Part shown: one piece after another, positions 1 to 7,936 of the stretch
Numbering within the stretch: the first letter of the stretch is position 1
Layout: each line of letters opens with the position of its first letter
DNA from: Catenuloplanes niger
Lineage (GTDB): Bacteria > Actinomycetota > Actinomycetes > Mycobacteriales > Micromonosporaceae
Assembly (NCBI RefSeq): GCF_031458255.1
Contig: NZ_JAVDYC010000001.1
Coordinates: 1,497,001 to 1,561,000 of the forward strand
Direction: 5' to 3'
Length of the DNA: 64,000 nt
Translations under genes and position numbers: made by a program
Notes under the pieces: generated by a model
Told to the model about the DNA's origin: nothing
The model's input: only the letters and a program-made list of their open reading frames with translations
The model's database searches: none

Positions 1-699
1 GCGGGTCGCCCACACCATGCCCCTCTCGATGATCGTCCGTACGCTCGGGTGTTCCAGCACGTCCAGGCTGTGCCCGGGGGTGGACACCACGATCCGGCCG
101 GCGCCCCAGAGCCGGGTCCAGACGGCCGGCGAGGTGACCGGCCGGTGCCACGGATGCCACTCCGGCGCCGGGTGCGTGGTGGTCGCGAGCACGTCGCTGA
201 GATCGTCGTGCAGCACCCAGTACTGCTCGGTCGTCAGGCCGAAGTCGTCCAGTCCCGCGGTGATCGGGTGCTCCCGGCCGAGCGCGGTGAACGTGATCCG
301 GTGCGGCAGGAAGTTGTCCTCCGGTCCGCCCGCGCACGCCTGTGGTTCCTTGCTCGGGTGCGTCGCGAACTGCCCGCCGACCAGCTGCAGGTAGTCCGAC
401 GACGCGCGGAACGAGTCCGCGATCCCGCCGTGCCATCCGGTGAACCCGGTCCCGGCCGCGACCGCCGCCCGCAGCCCCTTCACCTCGTCGGCCTTGATCT
501 CCGACATGGTCACGCACTGGACGATCAGGTCCGTGCGCGCCATCTCGTCCGCGTCCGCGTACACCGCGGTGTCCCCGGTGACCCGCACCTCGTAGCCGCC
601 GGCCTCCAGGAACGGCAGGAACAGATCGGTCGCCTCGACCGGCCGATGTCCCTCCCAGCCGCCCCGCAGCACCAGTGCCCTCACACGACGATCATTCAT
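1..699 (-). CDS. ThuA-like domain protein (C-terminus cut by window edge)
   Basis: The frame is open from its start at 699 to base 1, giving 233 residues; the stop lies outside. The protein begins MNDRRVRALVLRGGWEGHRP and carries the ThuA/trehalose-utilisation pattern: an early beta strand with GGWEGH, a central VAAGTGFTGWHGG segment, HPITAGLDDF, and a late GAGRIVVSTPGHSLDVL stretch. ThuA-like proteins have a class I glutamine amidotransferase-like fold and are usually tied to sugar metabolism, but their reaction is mostly unknown. ATG 699 is chosen over in-frame ATG 708 because a GGAG sits about 10 bases before 699, whereas it would be only 2 bases before 708. No neighbour on this side can be read. 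Confidence 0.8.
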   Translation of the reverse strand, partial: MNDRRVRALVLRGGWEGHRPVEATDLFLPFLEAGGYEVRVTGDTAVYADADEMARTDLIVQCVTMSEIKADEVKGLRAAVAAGTGFTGWHGGIADSFRASSDYLQLVGGQFATHPSKEPQACAGGPEDNFLPHRITFTALGREHPITAGLDDFGLTTEQYWVLHDDLSDVLATTTHPAPEWHPWHRPVTSPAVWTRLWGAGRIVVSTPGHSLDVLEHPSVRTIIERGMVWATR

Positions 700-838
700 G
701 ACCGCCATTCTCCGTCGCCCCGTCCCGTACCGCACCGGTCTTCCCGGACCACTCTTGCGGACCGCGCCGGGAGGTCGCGCGGGCACGGTCGTGGAGATCC
801 GCTGAGGGCGGCGGTCCCCGGCATGGCAGGCTGGGGGG

Positions 839-1324
839 ATGTGGGAGACCGCCCGGATGGCCGGGTACTTCGCGGCGCACGCGGTGTGGAGCGTGTCCGA
901 CGGTGCGACGCTGGTGCCGATGTACGGCTACGAGACGCCGGACGGCAAGCGCGGCCTCGACCGGTTTCCCGGCGATCTGCAGGCCGGCGCCGCCGCGGTG
1001 CAGGCGGCGCTGCGGGACAACGCGCGCGGCGCGGTGCACGCGGTGACGGTGCTGGACGCGTTCATCGACCTGCCGGACGGCAAGACCGACGCGCTGATCG
1101 TGGAAGCGGCCGGTCACACGGACGGTTTCCTGCTGCGCATGGCGATCCCCTACCGCCCGCAGGACGCGCCGGGTGGCTTCGCCGTGCACCGCCCCAAGTT
1201 CCTCGGGGTGACCGGCGCGCCCCAGGAGGAGTACCAGCGGGTGGCGGAGGCGTTCTTCCAGGGCGTCGACGCGCACGAGAAGGCCGGCCCGATCTGGGCC
1301 GCGCACCTCGACGAGTCCCGCTGA
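839..1324 (+). CDS. Hypothetical protein, 161 aa
   Basis: I do not recognise this family. It is a soluble protein of 161 residues with no signal peptide or membrane segment. It has alternating strands and helices (TLVPMYGYET, AVHAVTVLDAFIDLPDGKTDALIVEAAGH) and a short acidic-basic C-terminal helix. ATG 839 follows a G-rich stretch (AGGCTGGGGGG), which is a reasonable ribosome binding site; ATG 857 (MAGYFAAH) is the alternative. It ends 2 bases before the aldehyde dehydrogenase that runs the other way, so the two genes are convergent. Codon use is typical of the window. Confidence 0.75.
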   Translation: MWETARMAGYFAAHAVWSVSDGATLVPMYGYETPDGKRGLDRFPGDLQAGAAAVQAALRDNARGAVHAVTVLDAFIDLPDGKTDALIVEAAGHTDGFLLRMAIPYRPQDAPGGFAVHRPKFLGVTGAPQEEYQRVAEAFFQGVDAHEKAGPIWAAHLDESR

Positions 1325-1326
1325 CC

Positions 1327-2727
1327 TCAGCTCACGCCGATCGCCTTCGTCTCCAGGAACTCCTCGAAGCCCCAGAGGCCGGTCTCCCGCCCGAGACCGC
1401 TCTGCTTGTAGCCGCCGAGCGGCGCGTTCTGGAAGTAGTGCGCGCCGTTGACCGAGATCGTGCCGGTCCGCACCCGCCGGGCCACGCTCAGCGCCCGTTC
1501 CCGGTCCGCGCTCCAGACCGCGCCGTTGAGCCCGTAGACGCTGTTGTTCGCGACCCGCACGGCCTCGTCGTCGTCCGCGACCGGGATCACGCACACGACC
1601 GGGCCGAACACCTCCGTCTGCGCGATGGTGGAGTCCGGGTCGACGTCCGCGAGCAGCGTCTGCTGCACGTAGAAGCCGCGGGCCACGTCCGGCACGCCGC
1701 CGCCGACCACGACCCGGGCGCCCTCCGCCCGCGCGGTCGCGATCAGGCCGAGGATCCGGTCCCGGTGCGCGGCGGAGATCTGCGGGCCCTGCCGGGTGGC
1801 CGGGTCCGCCGGGTCGCCGACCTCGACGTCGCGCATCATCGCGGCCGCGAGCGCGATCCCCTCCTCGTAGCGGGAGCGGGGCAGCAGCAGGCGGCTGAGC
1901 ATGCCGCACATCTCGCCGGCGAACGCGCAGGACTGGCCGACCGTGGTGGCGACGGCCGCCCGGAGGTCACCGTCGTCGAGGACGATGTTCGCGGACTTGC
2001 CGCCGAGCTCGAGGACGAGTTTCTTGACCGTGCCGGCGGCCTGGGCCATGACCCGCCGGCCGACCGCGGTGGAGCCGGTGAACGAGACCATGTCCACCCG
2101 CGGGTCCTCGGTCAGCTGGACCGCGAGCGCCGGGCTGCTGGACGTCACCACGTTCACCACACCGGCCGGGATGTCGGTGCGCTCCGCGATCAGCCGGGCG
2201 ATGAACGTCGATCCCCACGGCGTCTCCGGTGCCGGGCGGACCACCACCGTGTTGCCGGCCGCGAGCGCCGGCAGCACCTTCTCGATCCACAGGAAGAACC
2301 CGCAGTTCCAGGTGAGCACGGCCGCGACCACGCCGACCGCCTCGCGCCGCAGGATCCCGGCGCCGTTCGGCAGCGGACGCTCGTAGCCGTACGTCTCCGC
2401 CAGCTCGGCCAGCTGCGCGGCCCGGGGCAGCATCGTGTCGACGGTCAGCCCGGTCGCGGTGACGGGCACGCCGAGCTCGGCGACGTCGATGCGCCGCAGT
2501 TCCTCGGCGTTCTCCCGGATGGCGTCGCCGAGCTGGGTGAGGCAGTGCCGGCGGAACGCGTGGTCGGTGGCCCAGTCCGTCCCGTCGAACGCGCGGCGGG
2601 CGGCGGCGATCGCGGCGTCCATGTCCGCGGCGGTCGCGTCCTCGGCGTACCCGATGATCTCTTCGGTCGTGGGGCTGATGTTGGCGAAGCGCGAGCCGGA
2701 CTCCACCAGTTTGCCGTCGATCAGCAT
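1327..2727 (-). CDS. NAD(P)-dependent aldehyde dehydrogenase
   Basis: The 466-residue protein is a full-length member of the aldehyde dehydrogenase superfamily, oxidising an aldehyde to an acid in the cytoplasm. Visible signatures are TWNCGFFLWIEKVLPALAAG (residues about 140-160), FTGSTAVGRRV for cofactor binding, the catalytic Glu in VLELGGKSANIV, the catalytic Cys in GEMCGMLSRLLLPRSR, EVFGPV and a C-terminal GGYKQSGLGRE. The nucleophile is preceded by GEM rather than the usual GQ-x, and an earlier GQSC lies seven residues upstream; alignment by the following SRLLLPRSR supports the second Cys. ATG 2727 has AGGGA about 10 bases upstream. It is divergent from an MmyB-type XRE gene that may regulate it. 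The substrate cannot be told from sequence. Confidence 0.93.
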   Translation of the reverse strand: MLIDGKLVESGSRFANISPTTEEIIGYAEDATAADMDAAIAAARRAFDGTDWATDHAFRRHCLTQLGDAIRENAEELRRIDVAELGVPVTATGLTVDTMLPRAAQLAELAETYGYERPLPNGAGILRREAVGVVAAVLTWNCGFFLWIEKVLPALAAGNTVVVRPAPETPWGSTFIARLIAERTDIPAGVVNVVTSSSPALAVQLTEDPRVDMVSFTGSTAVGRRVMAQAAGTVKKLVLELGGKSANIVLDDGDLRAAVATTVGQSCAFAGEMCGMLSRLLLPRSRYEEGIALAAAMMRDVEVGDPADPATRQGPQISAAHRDRILGLIATARAEGARVVVGGGVPDVARGFYVQQTLLADVDPDSTIAQTEVFGPVVCVIPVADDDEAVRVANNSVYGLNGAVWSADRERALSVARRVRTGTISVNGAHYFQNAPLGGYKQSGLGRETGLWGFEEFLETKAIGVS

Positions 2728-2855
2728 GCGGTCGTTCCCTTCGGAGGTGTGCGGGTCCGATCCTCGTGGCATCGCGCGGCCGGTGGCAGGGAGCGAAGAT
2801 CCAGGGAGAAAAAGGACCACCCCAGCGGTACGGCGTGCGCCCTACCGTGGACGGC

Positions 2856-3671
2856 ATGGACAACGCCCTCGGTGACTTCCTGCGCGCGCGGCGGGAGCTG
2901 GTGACGCCCGCCGAGGTGGGCCTGCCGCCGGGCAACGGGCCGCGCCGGGTGCCCGGCCTGCGCCGCGAGGAGGTGGCGATGCTGGCCGGCATCAGCATCG
3001 ACTACTACCTGCGCCTGGAGCGCGGCCGGGATCGCAGCCCGTCCGCGCGGGTGGCCGGCGCGCTCGCCTCGGTGCTGCTGCTGGACGAGGAGAGCACGGA
3101 GTATCTGATGACGCTGGCCGGTCGCGCCGCGCAGCCCACGCCGGCCCGCGACGAGGATCTGCCGCCGAGCCTCGCCGTGCTGGTGCGCACGCTCGAGGTG
3201 CCGTGCGTGGTGTTCAACCGGTACTGCGACGTGCTCGCCGCGAACCCGCTCGCCCGCGAGCTGGCGCCGTTCCTGCGACCGGGCGTGAACCTGCTGCGGA
3301 CGATCTTTCTGGGCGGGCCGGTCCCGCTGCACCACCCGGGGCCGGCGGATCTCACCGCGGGCGCGGTCGCGTACGTGCGTGCGCTGTGCGGCACGGACAC
3401 CGGCGACCCGCGGCTGGACGCGCTGATCGGCGAGCTGTCGCGCAAGAGCGTGCGGTTCCGCCGGCTGTGGGCCCGCCACGACGTGCACCGCGGCGGCAGC
3501 GGCACGATCGTGCTCCGGCATCCGGCGGCCGGTGACCTGGAGCTGATGACGGAGAAGCTGCTGGTGGCCGGCGCGCCGGGCCTGGAGGTGCTGGTGCTGC
3601 ACGCGCAACCCGGCTCCCGCTCGGCCGACGCGCTGGCCACGCTGCGGTCGGCACTCACCTACGTCGATTGA
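2856..3671 (+). CDS. XRE-family regulator with MmyB-like ligand-binding domain
   Basis: This 271-residue protein starts with a helix-turn-helix (LGDFLRARREL, then GLRREEVAMLAGISIDYYLRLERGRDRSPS). The rest matches the MmyB-like domain: FNRYCDVLAANPLARELAPF, a central helical part and a late strand AGDLELMTEKLLVAGAPGLEVLVLHAQPGS. Proteins of this layout are abundant in actinomycetes, and the C-terminal PAS-like half is thought to bind fatty acids or other small ligands. ATG 2856 is chosen because the XRE helix begins right after it; longer in-frame starts would overlap the neighbour's promoter. The 128-base gap to the divergent aldehyde dehydrogenase is the likely shared control region, so regulation of that gene is an inference from position. 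Confidence 0.9.
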   Translation: MDNALGDFLRARRELVTPAEVGLPPGNGPRRVPGLRREEVAMLAGISIDYYLRLERGRDRSPSARVAGALASVLLLDEESTEYLMTLAGRAAQPTPARDEDLPPSLAVLVRTLEVPCVVFNRYCDVLAANPLARELAPFLRPGVNLLRTIFLGGPVPLHHPGPADLTAGAVAYVRALCGTDTGDPRLDALIGELSRKSVRFRRLWARHDVHRGGSGTIVLRHPAAGDLELMTEKLLVAGAPGLEVLVLHAQPGSRSADALATLRSALTYVD

Positions 3672-3696
3672 CAAAGTTTGGCGACTCAACTTAACC
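3668..3696 (+). promoter_or_regulatory. Candidate sigma-70-type promoter for the GH5 cellulase
   Basis: A perfect TTGACA -35 box (3668-3673) is followed, after exactly 17 bases, by TTAACC (3691-3696), a weak -10 box. The -35 box overlaps the TGA stop of the preceding regulator gene. The cellulase start is 52 bases past the -10 box. Confidence 0.5.
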
Positions 3697-3747
3697 TCCG
3701 GCTGACCGGGTCTTCGCCCACGCCCGGAGGACAGGAGTCGCACGATC

Positions 3748-5805
3748 ATGACCATCAGGAGCCGGTGGCGAGCCGGTCTCACAGTCGGTGCCGCCGCGGT
3801 GCTGCTCGCCGGCGGCCTCGCCGTCGCGTCGAGCGCACAGGCCGCGGCCGGGTGCCGGGTGACCTATGCGGTGCCGTCGCAGTGGAACAGCGGGTTCACC
3901 GCGAACATCGCGGTCACCAACCTCGGCGACGCGATCGACGGCTGGACGCTGACCTGGTCGTTCCCGGGGAGCCAGTCGGTCACCCAGGCGTGGAACGCGA
4001 CGGTCACCCAGTCCGGCGCGGCGGTCACCGCGCGGAACGCGAGCTACAACGCGGCGCTCGGCACGGGCGCGTCGGTGAGCTTCGGCTTCAACGGCTCCTG
4101 GAGCGGCTCCAACCCGAGCCCGGCCACGTTCAGCCTCAACGGCACGACGTGCACCGGCTCGACGAATCCGACGAGCCCGGCGCCGACCGGGACGGGCGGC
4201 CCGAGCCCCACCCCGACCGCCACGCCCCGGCCCGGTGGCGACGCGATGGCGGCCGTCGCGGCCATGCAACCGGGATGGAACCTCGGCAACAGCTTCGACG
4301 CGGTCGGCGCGGACGAGACCGCCTGGGGCAACCCGCGGGTCACCGAGGCGCTGCTGGACAACGTGCGCGCGCAGGGCTTCAACAGCATCCGGATCCCGGT
4401 CACCTGGAGCAACCACCACGGCCCGGCCCCGGCCTACACCATCGACCCGGCGTGGCTGGCCCGGGTGCAGGAGGTGGTCGGCTGGGCGCTGGACGACGGC
4501 TTCTACGTGATGATCAACATTCACCACGACTCGTGGCAGTGGATCAACACGATGCCGGCCGACCGGGCCGGCGTCACCGCGCGCTACAACGCGCTCTGGA
4601 CGCAGCTCGCGGCCGCGTTCCGGGACGCGCCGGCGAAGCTGACGTTCGAGAGCGTGAACGAGCCGCAGTTCACCGGCTCGTCCGGGGACGCGCAGAACGC
4701 GGAGCTGCTCAACGAGCTGAACACGTCGTTCCACCGGATCGTGCGCGCGTCCGGCGGTGGCAACGCGACCCGGCTGTTGGTGCTGCCCACCCTGCACACG
4801 TCCGCAGAGCAGGCCCGGATCGACGAGCTGACCGCCACGTTCGCCGCGCTGAACGACCCGAACCTGATCGCCACCGTGCACTTCTACGGGTACTGGCCGT
4901 TCAGCGTGAACGTGGCCGGTGGCACCCGGTTCGACGCGACCACCCAGCAGGACCTGATCGACCAGTTCGACCGGGTCCACCGGGCGTTCGTGGCCAAGGG
5001 CATCCCGGTGATCATCGGTGAGTACGGGCTGCTCGGCTTCGACCGGCACACCGGCACGATCCAGCAGGGCGAGAAGCTGAAGTTCTTCGAGTTCCTCGGC
5101 TACTACGCCAAGCTGCGGAACATCACCACGATGCTCTGGGACAACGGCCAGCACCTCGGCCGGACCAGCTTCGTCTGGTCCGACCCGGAGCTGTGGGCGC
5201 AGATCAGATCGAGCTGGACGGTCCGGTCCGGCACCGCGTCGAGCGACCAGATCTACGTGCCGCGGACCGGCGCGATCACGGCGAAGTCGCTGACGCTGAA
5301 CCTGAACGGCACCACGTTCCAGGGGCTCACCGGCGCCGATTACACGCTCAACGGGAACACGCTGACGCTCAGCGCCGAGACCGTCACCCGGCTGGTCGGC
5401 AACCGCGCCTACGGCATCAACGCCACGCTGCAGGCCCGGTTCTCCACCGGCGTGCCGTGGCGGATCGACGTGATCACGTACGACCCGCCACTGCTGGCGA
5501 ACGCGACCGGCACCACCGCCGCGTTCGCGGTGCCCACCCAGTTCCGCGGTGACCAGCTCGCCACCATGGAGGCGAAGTACGCGGACGGCTCGTTCGCCGG
5601 CCCGCACAACTGGACCGCGTTCAAGGAGTTCGACGTGACGTTCGCGCCGGACTACGCCGGCAACCGCATCGTGCTCAAACCGGAGTTCTTCGCGGAGGTC
5701 ACCGACGGCGCCCGGGTGACGCTGACGTTCCACTTCTGGAGCGGCACCACGGTCACCTACCACGTGACGAGGTCCGGCACCTCGGTGACCGGCACGGTCG
5801 CGTAA
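3748..5805 (+). CDS. Secreted multimodular endoglucanase: CBM2-GH5-X2-CBM46
   Basis: This 685-residue protein hydrolyses beta-1,4-glucan (cellulose, possibly xyloglucan or mixed-linkage glucan) outside the cell. Order of parts: signal peptide (residues 1-33, ending SSAQAAA), CBM2 (about 34-135, opening [12 protein letters not shown] and closing FSLNGTTCT), Pro/Thr/Ser linker (136-165), GH5 barrel (about 167-470), an X2/Ig-like module (about 485-575, [20 protein letters not shown]-type), and a C-terminal CBM46-like module (about 580-685). GH5 landmarks are [15 protein letters not shown], the acid/base Glu305 in ESVNEPQ and the nucleophile Glu425 in [10 protein letters not shown]5-X2-CBM46 is known from Bacillus Cel5B; here a CBM2 is added in front. 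A perfect terminator hairpin follows. The gene stands alone, with its own promoter candidate. Confidence 0.93.
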   Translation: MTIRSRWRAGLTVGAAAVLLAGGLAVASSAQAAAGCRVTYAVPSQWNSGFTANIAVTNLGDAIDGWTLTWSFPGSQSVTQAWNATVTQSGAAVTARNASYNAALGTGASVSFGFNGSWSGSNPSPATFSLNGTTCTGSTNPTSPAPTGTGGPSPTPTATPRPGGDAMAAVAAMQPGWNLGNSFDAVGADETAWGNPRVTEALLDNVRAQGFNSIRIPVTWSNHHGPAPAYTIDPAWLARVQEVVGWALDDGFYVMINIHHDSWQWINTMPADRAGVTARYNALWTQLAAAFRDAPAKLTFESVNEPQFTGSSGDAQNAELLNELNTSFHRIVRASGGGNATRLLVLPTLHTSAEQARIDELTATFAALNDPNLIATVHFYGYWPFSVNVAGGTRFDATTQQDLIDQFDRVHRAFVAKGIPVIIGEYGLLGFDRHTGTIQQGEKLKFFEFLGYYAKLRNITTMLWDNGQHLGRTSFVWSDPELWAQIRSSWTVRSGTASSDQIYVPRTGAITAKSLTLNLNGTTFQGLTGADYTLNGNTLTLSAETVTRLVGNRAYGINATLQARFSTGVPWRIDVITYDPPLLANATGTTAAFAVPTQFRGDQLATMEAKYADGSFAGPHNWTAFKEFDVTFAPDYAGNRIVLKPEFFAEVTDGARVTLTFHFWSGTTVTYHVTRSGTSVTGTVA

Positions 5806-5811
5806 CGCACG

Positions 5812-5848
5812 GCGGTGCGGCGGCGGAGAACCTCCGCCGCCGCACCGC
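5812..5848. terminator. Bidirectional terminator hairpin between GH5 and the propeller gene
   Basis: A perfect 17-base-pair stem (5812-5828 with 5832-5848) and a 3-base loop AAC lie between two convergent genes ending at 5805 and 5868. There is no T-run on either side, as is common for actinomycete terminators. Confidence 0.75.
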
Positions 5849-5867
5849 TCACCTCACGCGTAAGGCC

Positions 5868-7145
5868 TCAGCACGTCGAGACGAACGCGTGGCTGCTGCC
5901 GGCCCCCGAGCCCTCCGAGGAGACGGCCGCGCTCGACGGCAGGGCGCCGTTCTCCGGCACCGGCGGCATGACGTACCCGACGACCCGGTGGTCGTCCGTC
6001 AGCCCGGCCAGCTCGTAGAGCGTGCCCTCGGCGTCGTCCGGCCGCAGCGGCCGCACCTGGTCGCCGTCCAGCAGCACGGCGCCGGTCCCGCGGGCGAACA
6101 CGGCCGGCGGCTGCACCGTCGTGCCGGCCACCGCGCCGTCCGAGGCCACCGCGACCGGCCAGCGGATCTGCGACGGCAGCCGCTCGATCTGCTTGTCCGC
6201 GACGTGGTAGCGGAACGCGGACCCGTCCGAGACCAGCCCGACCACCCAGTTGCCGCGCATCGCGGTCGGGCGCACCCACTCCGCGCCCTGGGGCAGCGGC
6301 AGCAACTGCGGGTCGGCGTCGGCGGACGGCCAGATCACGCCGGTCCCGGTGCCACCCGCCGCGGTGATGTCCGTGGTCTCGCCGGTGCCGACCGTACCGA
6401 GCACGGCCTTGCCGTCGTCGCCGAACGCCACCACCTCACCGGACCGGTACGTCGCCGGCAGCCGCAGCGAGGTCGGCTCCGACTTCGCCACGTTCCACAC
6501 CACCGGCGTCTCGCCCACCTTGCCGCCGGCCACGTCACCGCTCTCGGAGATCGCCAGCGCCTGCGCGTCCTCGCCGGTGAGCTGCTTCGGCGTGGTGCCG
6601 GTGAACACCCACGCCTTCGACGTCTCGTCGATCCGATAGGACCAGGCGGCGAACGTACCCGCGGAGTTGATCTGGGTGGGGATCAGCACGCCGCCCTCAC
6701 CGACGCCGGCCATCGGCAGCTTGCCCACCTCGGTGCCGTTGTCGAACAGCGTCGGCGCCTGGTACTTGCCGTTCATGCCGACGACCCACCGGCCGCCGCG
6801 GTCGGCCGCGAGCGGCACGACGTTCCGCACCGCGAAGTCGGCGGTGGTACAGCCGGCACCGGACGGCGCCGACGACCCGTTCGGCGGCACGGCCTCCGCC
6901 GACGGCCCGGCTGCGAACGGCGACCCGGACGAGCCGCCGGTGCCCGGCAGCGCGGCGAAGCCCACGCCCGCCGTCACCGCCAGCACGGCCGCGAACGTGG
7001 CACCGCCCGCCACCGCCCGCGTCCGGCGCCGCCGGGTGCCGGCGACCATCGTGGCCGGCACGTCCACGTGGGCGTCCGCGGGGGGCTCCTCGGCCAGTGG
7101 CGACATCATCCGCCGGGCCTCCTCTTCCTCTTTGTCGATGTTCAT
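5868..7145 (-). CDS. Membrane-anchored beta-propeller-like protein coupled to an ECF sigma factor
   Basis: The 425-residue protein has a short acidic cytoplasmic N-terminus (DKEEEEARRMMSPLAEE), a basic stretch RRRRTRAVAGG, one transmembrane helix (about residues 45-65, ATFAAVLAVTAGVGFAAL) and a long outer domain of repeated strands with GxxxVxW-like turns (GRWVVGMNGKYQ, GDVAGGKVGETPVVW, GNWVVGLVSDGSAFRYH, GAVAGTTVQPPAVFARG, HRVVGYVMPP). That spacing suggests a six- or seven-bladed propeller. Its ATG shares the four-base ATGA overlap with the sigma gene stop, and a strong GGAGGT lies upstream. Sitting right after a sigma factor, it may act as an anti-sigma or envelope sensor, but it shows no zinc-type anti-sigma motif, so this role is inferred from position and topology only. 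Confidence 0.8.
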   Translation of the reverse strand: MNIDKEEEEARRMMSPLAEEPPADAHVDVPATMVAGTRRRRTRAVAGGATFAAVLAVTAGVGFAALPGTGGSSGSPFAAGPSAEAVPPNGSSAPSGAGCTTADFAVRNVVPLAADRGGRWVVGMNGKYQAPTLFDNGTEVGKLPMAGVGEGGVLIPTQINSAGTFAAWSYRIDETSKAWVFTGTTPKQLTGEDAQALAISESGDVAGGKVGETPVVWNVAKSEPTSLRLPATYRSGEVVAFGDDGKAVLGTVGTGETTDITAAGGTGTGVIWPSADADPQLLPLPQGAEWVRPTAMRGNWVVGLVSDGSAFRYHVADKQIERLPSQIRWPVAVASDGAVAGTTVQPPAVFARGTGAVLLDGDQVRPLRPDDAEGTLYELAGLTDDHRVVGYVMPPVPENGALPSSAAVSSEGSGAGSSHAFVSTC

Positions 7146-7657
7146 CGCGATACCTCCAGGGTCAGGCTCGGCATCCGCTCGCCGAGGATCCTGCGCATGG
7201 CGGTCAGGGCGTGCTTGGTCTGGGACTTGACGGTGCCCTCGGACACGCCGAGGACCTGCGCGGTGTCGGCCACGCTCTGGTCGCAGAGGAACCGCAGCAC
7301 CAGCACGGCCTGCTGGCTCGGGGTGATCCGGGCCAGCGCGGCCCGCAGCACCTGCCGCTCCTCCACGTTCACGGAGCCCGACTGCCGCTCGGGCGTGGTC
7401 TCGCCGAACAGGCGCACCTTCCACCATCCGCGGCGGCGCTCGTTGAGGAACGTGCGCACCAGGATCCGGTGCACGTACCCGTCGATGTTGTCCGCCCGCG
7501 ACACCCGGTTCCATCGCGAGTACACGGTGGTCAGCGTCTCCTGCACCAGGTCGTCCGCCTGATGCGTGTCGCCGCTGAGCAGGTACGCCCACCGGCGCAG
7601 CGCCGCCATCCGTCCGTGCACGTACGCGAGGTAATCGGCGTCCGTACTGTCGCTCAT
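7142..7657 (-). CDS. ECF sigma factor, SigE-like family
   Basis: The 171-residue protein has a region 2 (YVHGRMAALRRWAYLLSGDTHQADDLVQETLTTVYSRW) and a region 4 with helix-turn-helix (LRFLCDQSVADTAQVLGVSEGTVKSQTKHALTAMRR), the layout of the small SigE family of extracytoplasmic function sigma factors. It would direct RNA polymerase to a limited set of promoters. ATG 7657 is preferred because ACAGGAG lies 6 bases upstream; two earlier in-frame ATGs lack this. The last codons overlap the next gene (ATGA at 7142-7145), so the two proteins should be made together. The subtilisin gene is divergent upstream and may be a target, which is only a guess. Confidence 0.92.
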   Translation of the reverse strand: MSDSTDADYLAYVHGRMAALRRWAYLLSGDTHQADDLVQETLTTVYSRWNRVSRADNIDGYVHRILVRTFLNERRRGWWKVRLFGETTPERQSGSVNVEERQVLRAALARITPSQQAVLVLRFLCDQSVADTAQVLGVSEGTVKSQTKHALTAMRRILGERMPSLTLEVSR

Positions 7658-7901
7658 GTCCGCTCCTGTCGACATGTCACGAACTACAGACACGCCCTCG
7701 CCGCGCCCGGTTGTAGGCCGGCCAGAAGTTTTTCACGGCGGATCAAGACCACATTTTCCCGACGATACGGGCGCCACCTTCCCCGATCCCGCTCCGAGCC
7801 CGTCGGCAGACGCCGCCGACCAGCGCGTTCACCGGCACCGGCACCCGGTTCCCGGCAGCCGCTGTCAATCTCATCACTGTCGATATCGACCGAATCTCCC
7901 T

Positions 7902-7915
7902 AGCATGACCATGCT
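7902..7915. promoter_or_regulatory. Palindrome upstream of the subtilisin gene
   Basis: AGCATG-AC-CATGCT forms a 6+6 base inverted repeat 21 bases before the TTG start at 7937, next to the ribosome binding site. It could be an operator; no regulator is identified. Confidence 0.3.
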
Positions 7916-7936
7916 GCCTAGACAGGGAGGAATTCC

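Noticed and set aside
1327-2727. 2-oxoglutarate semialdehyde dehydrogenase of the aldarate pathway
   Set aside because: It is a generic aldehyde dehydrogenase more than 50 kb from the aldarate genes, with its own divergent regulator; nothing ties it to that pathway.
49-2904. Very long open frames on both strands over already assigned genes (here and across much of the window)
   Set aside because: They are side effects of high GC content: Arg/Pro/Ala/Gly-rich translations without domains, antisense or out of frame to genes with clear protein families.
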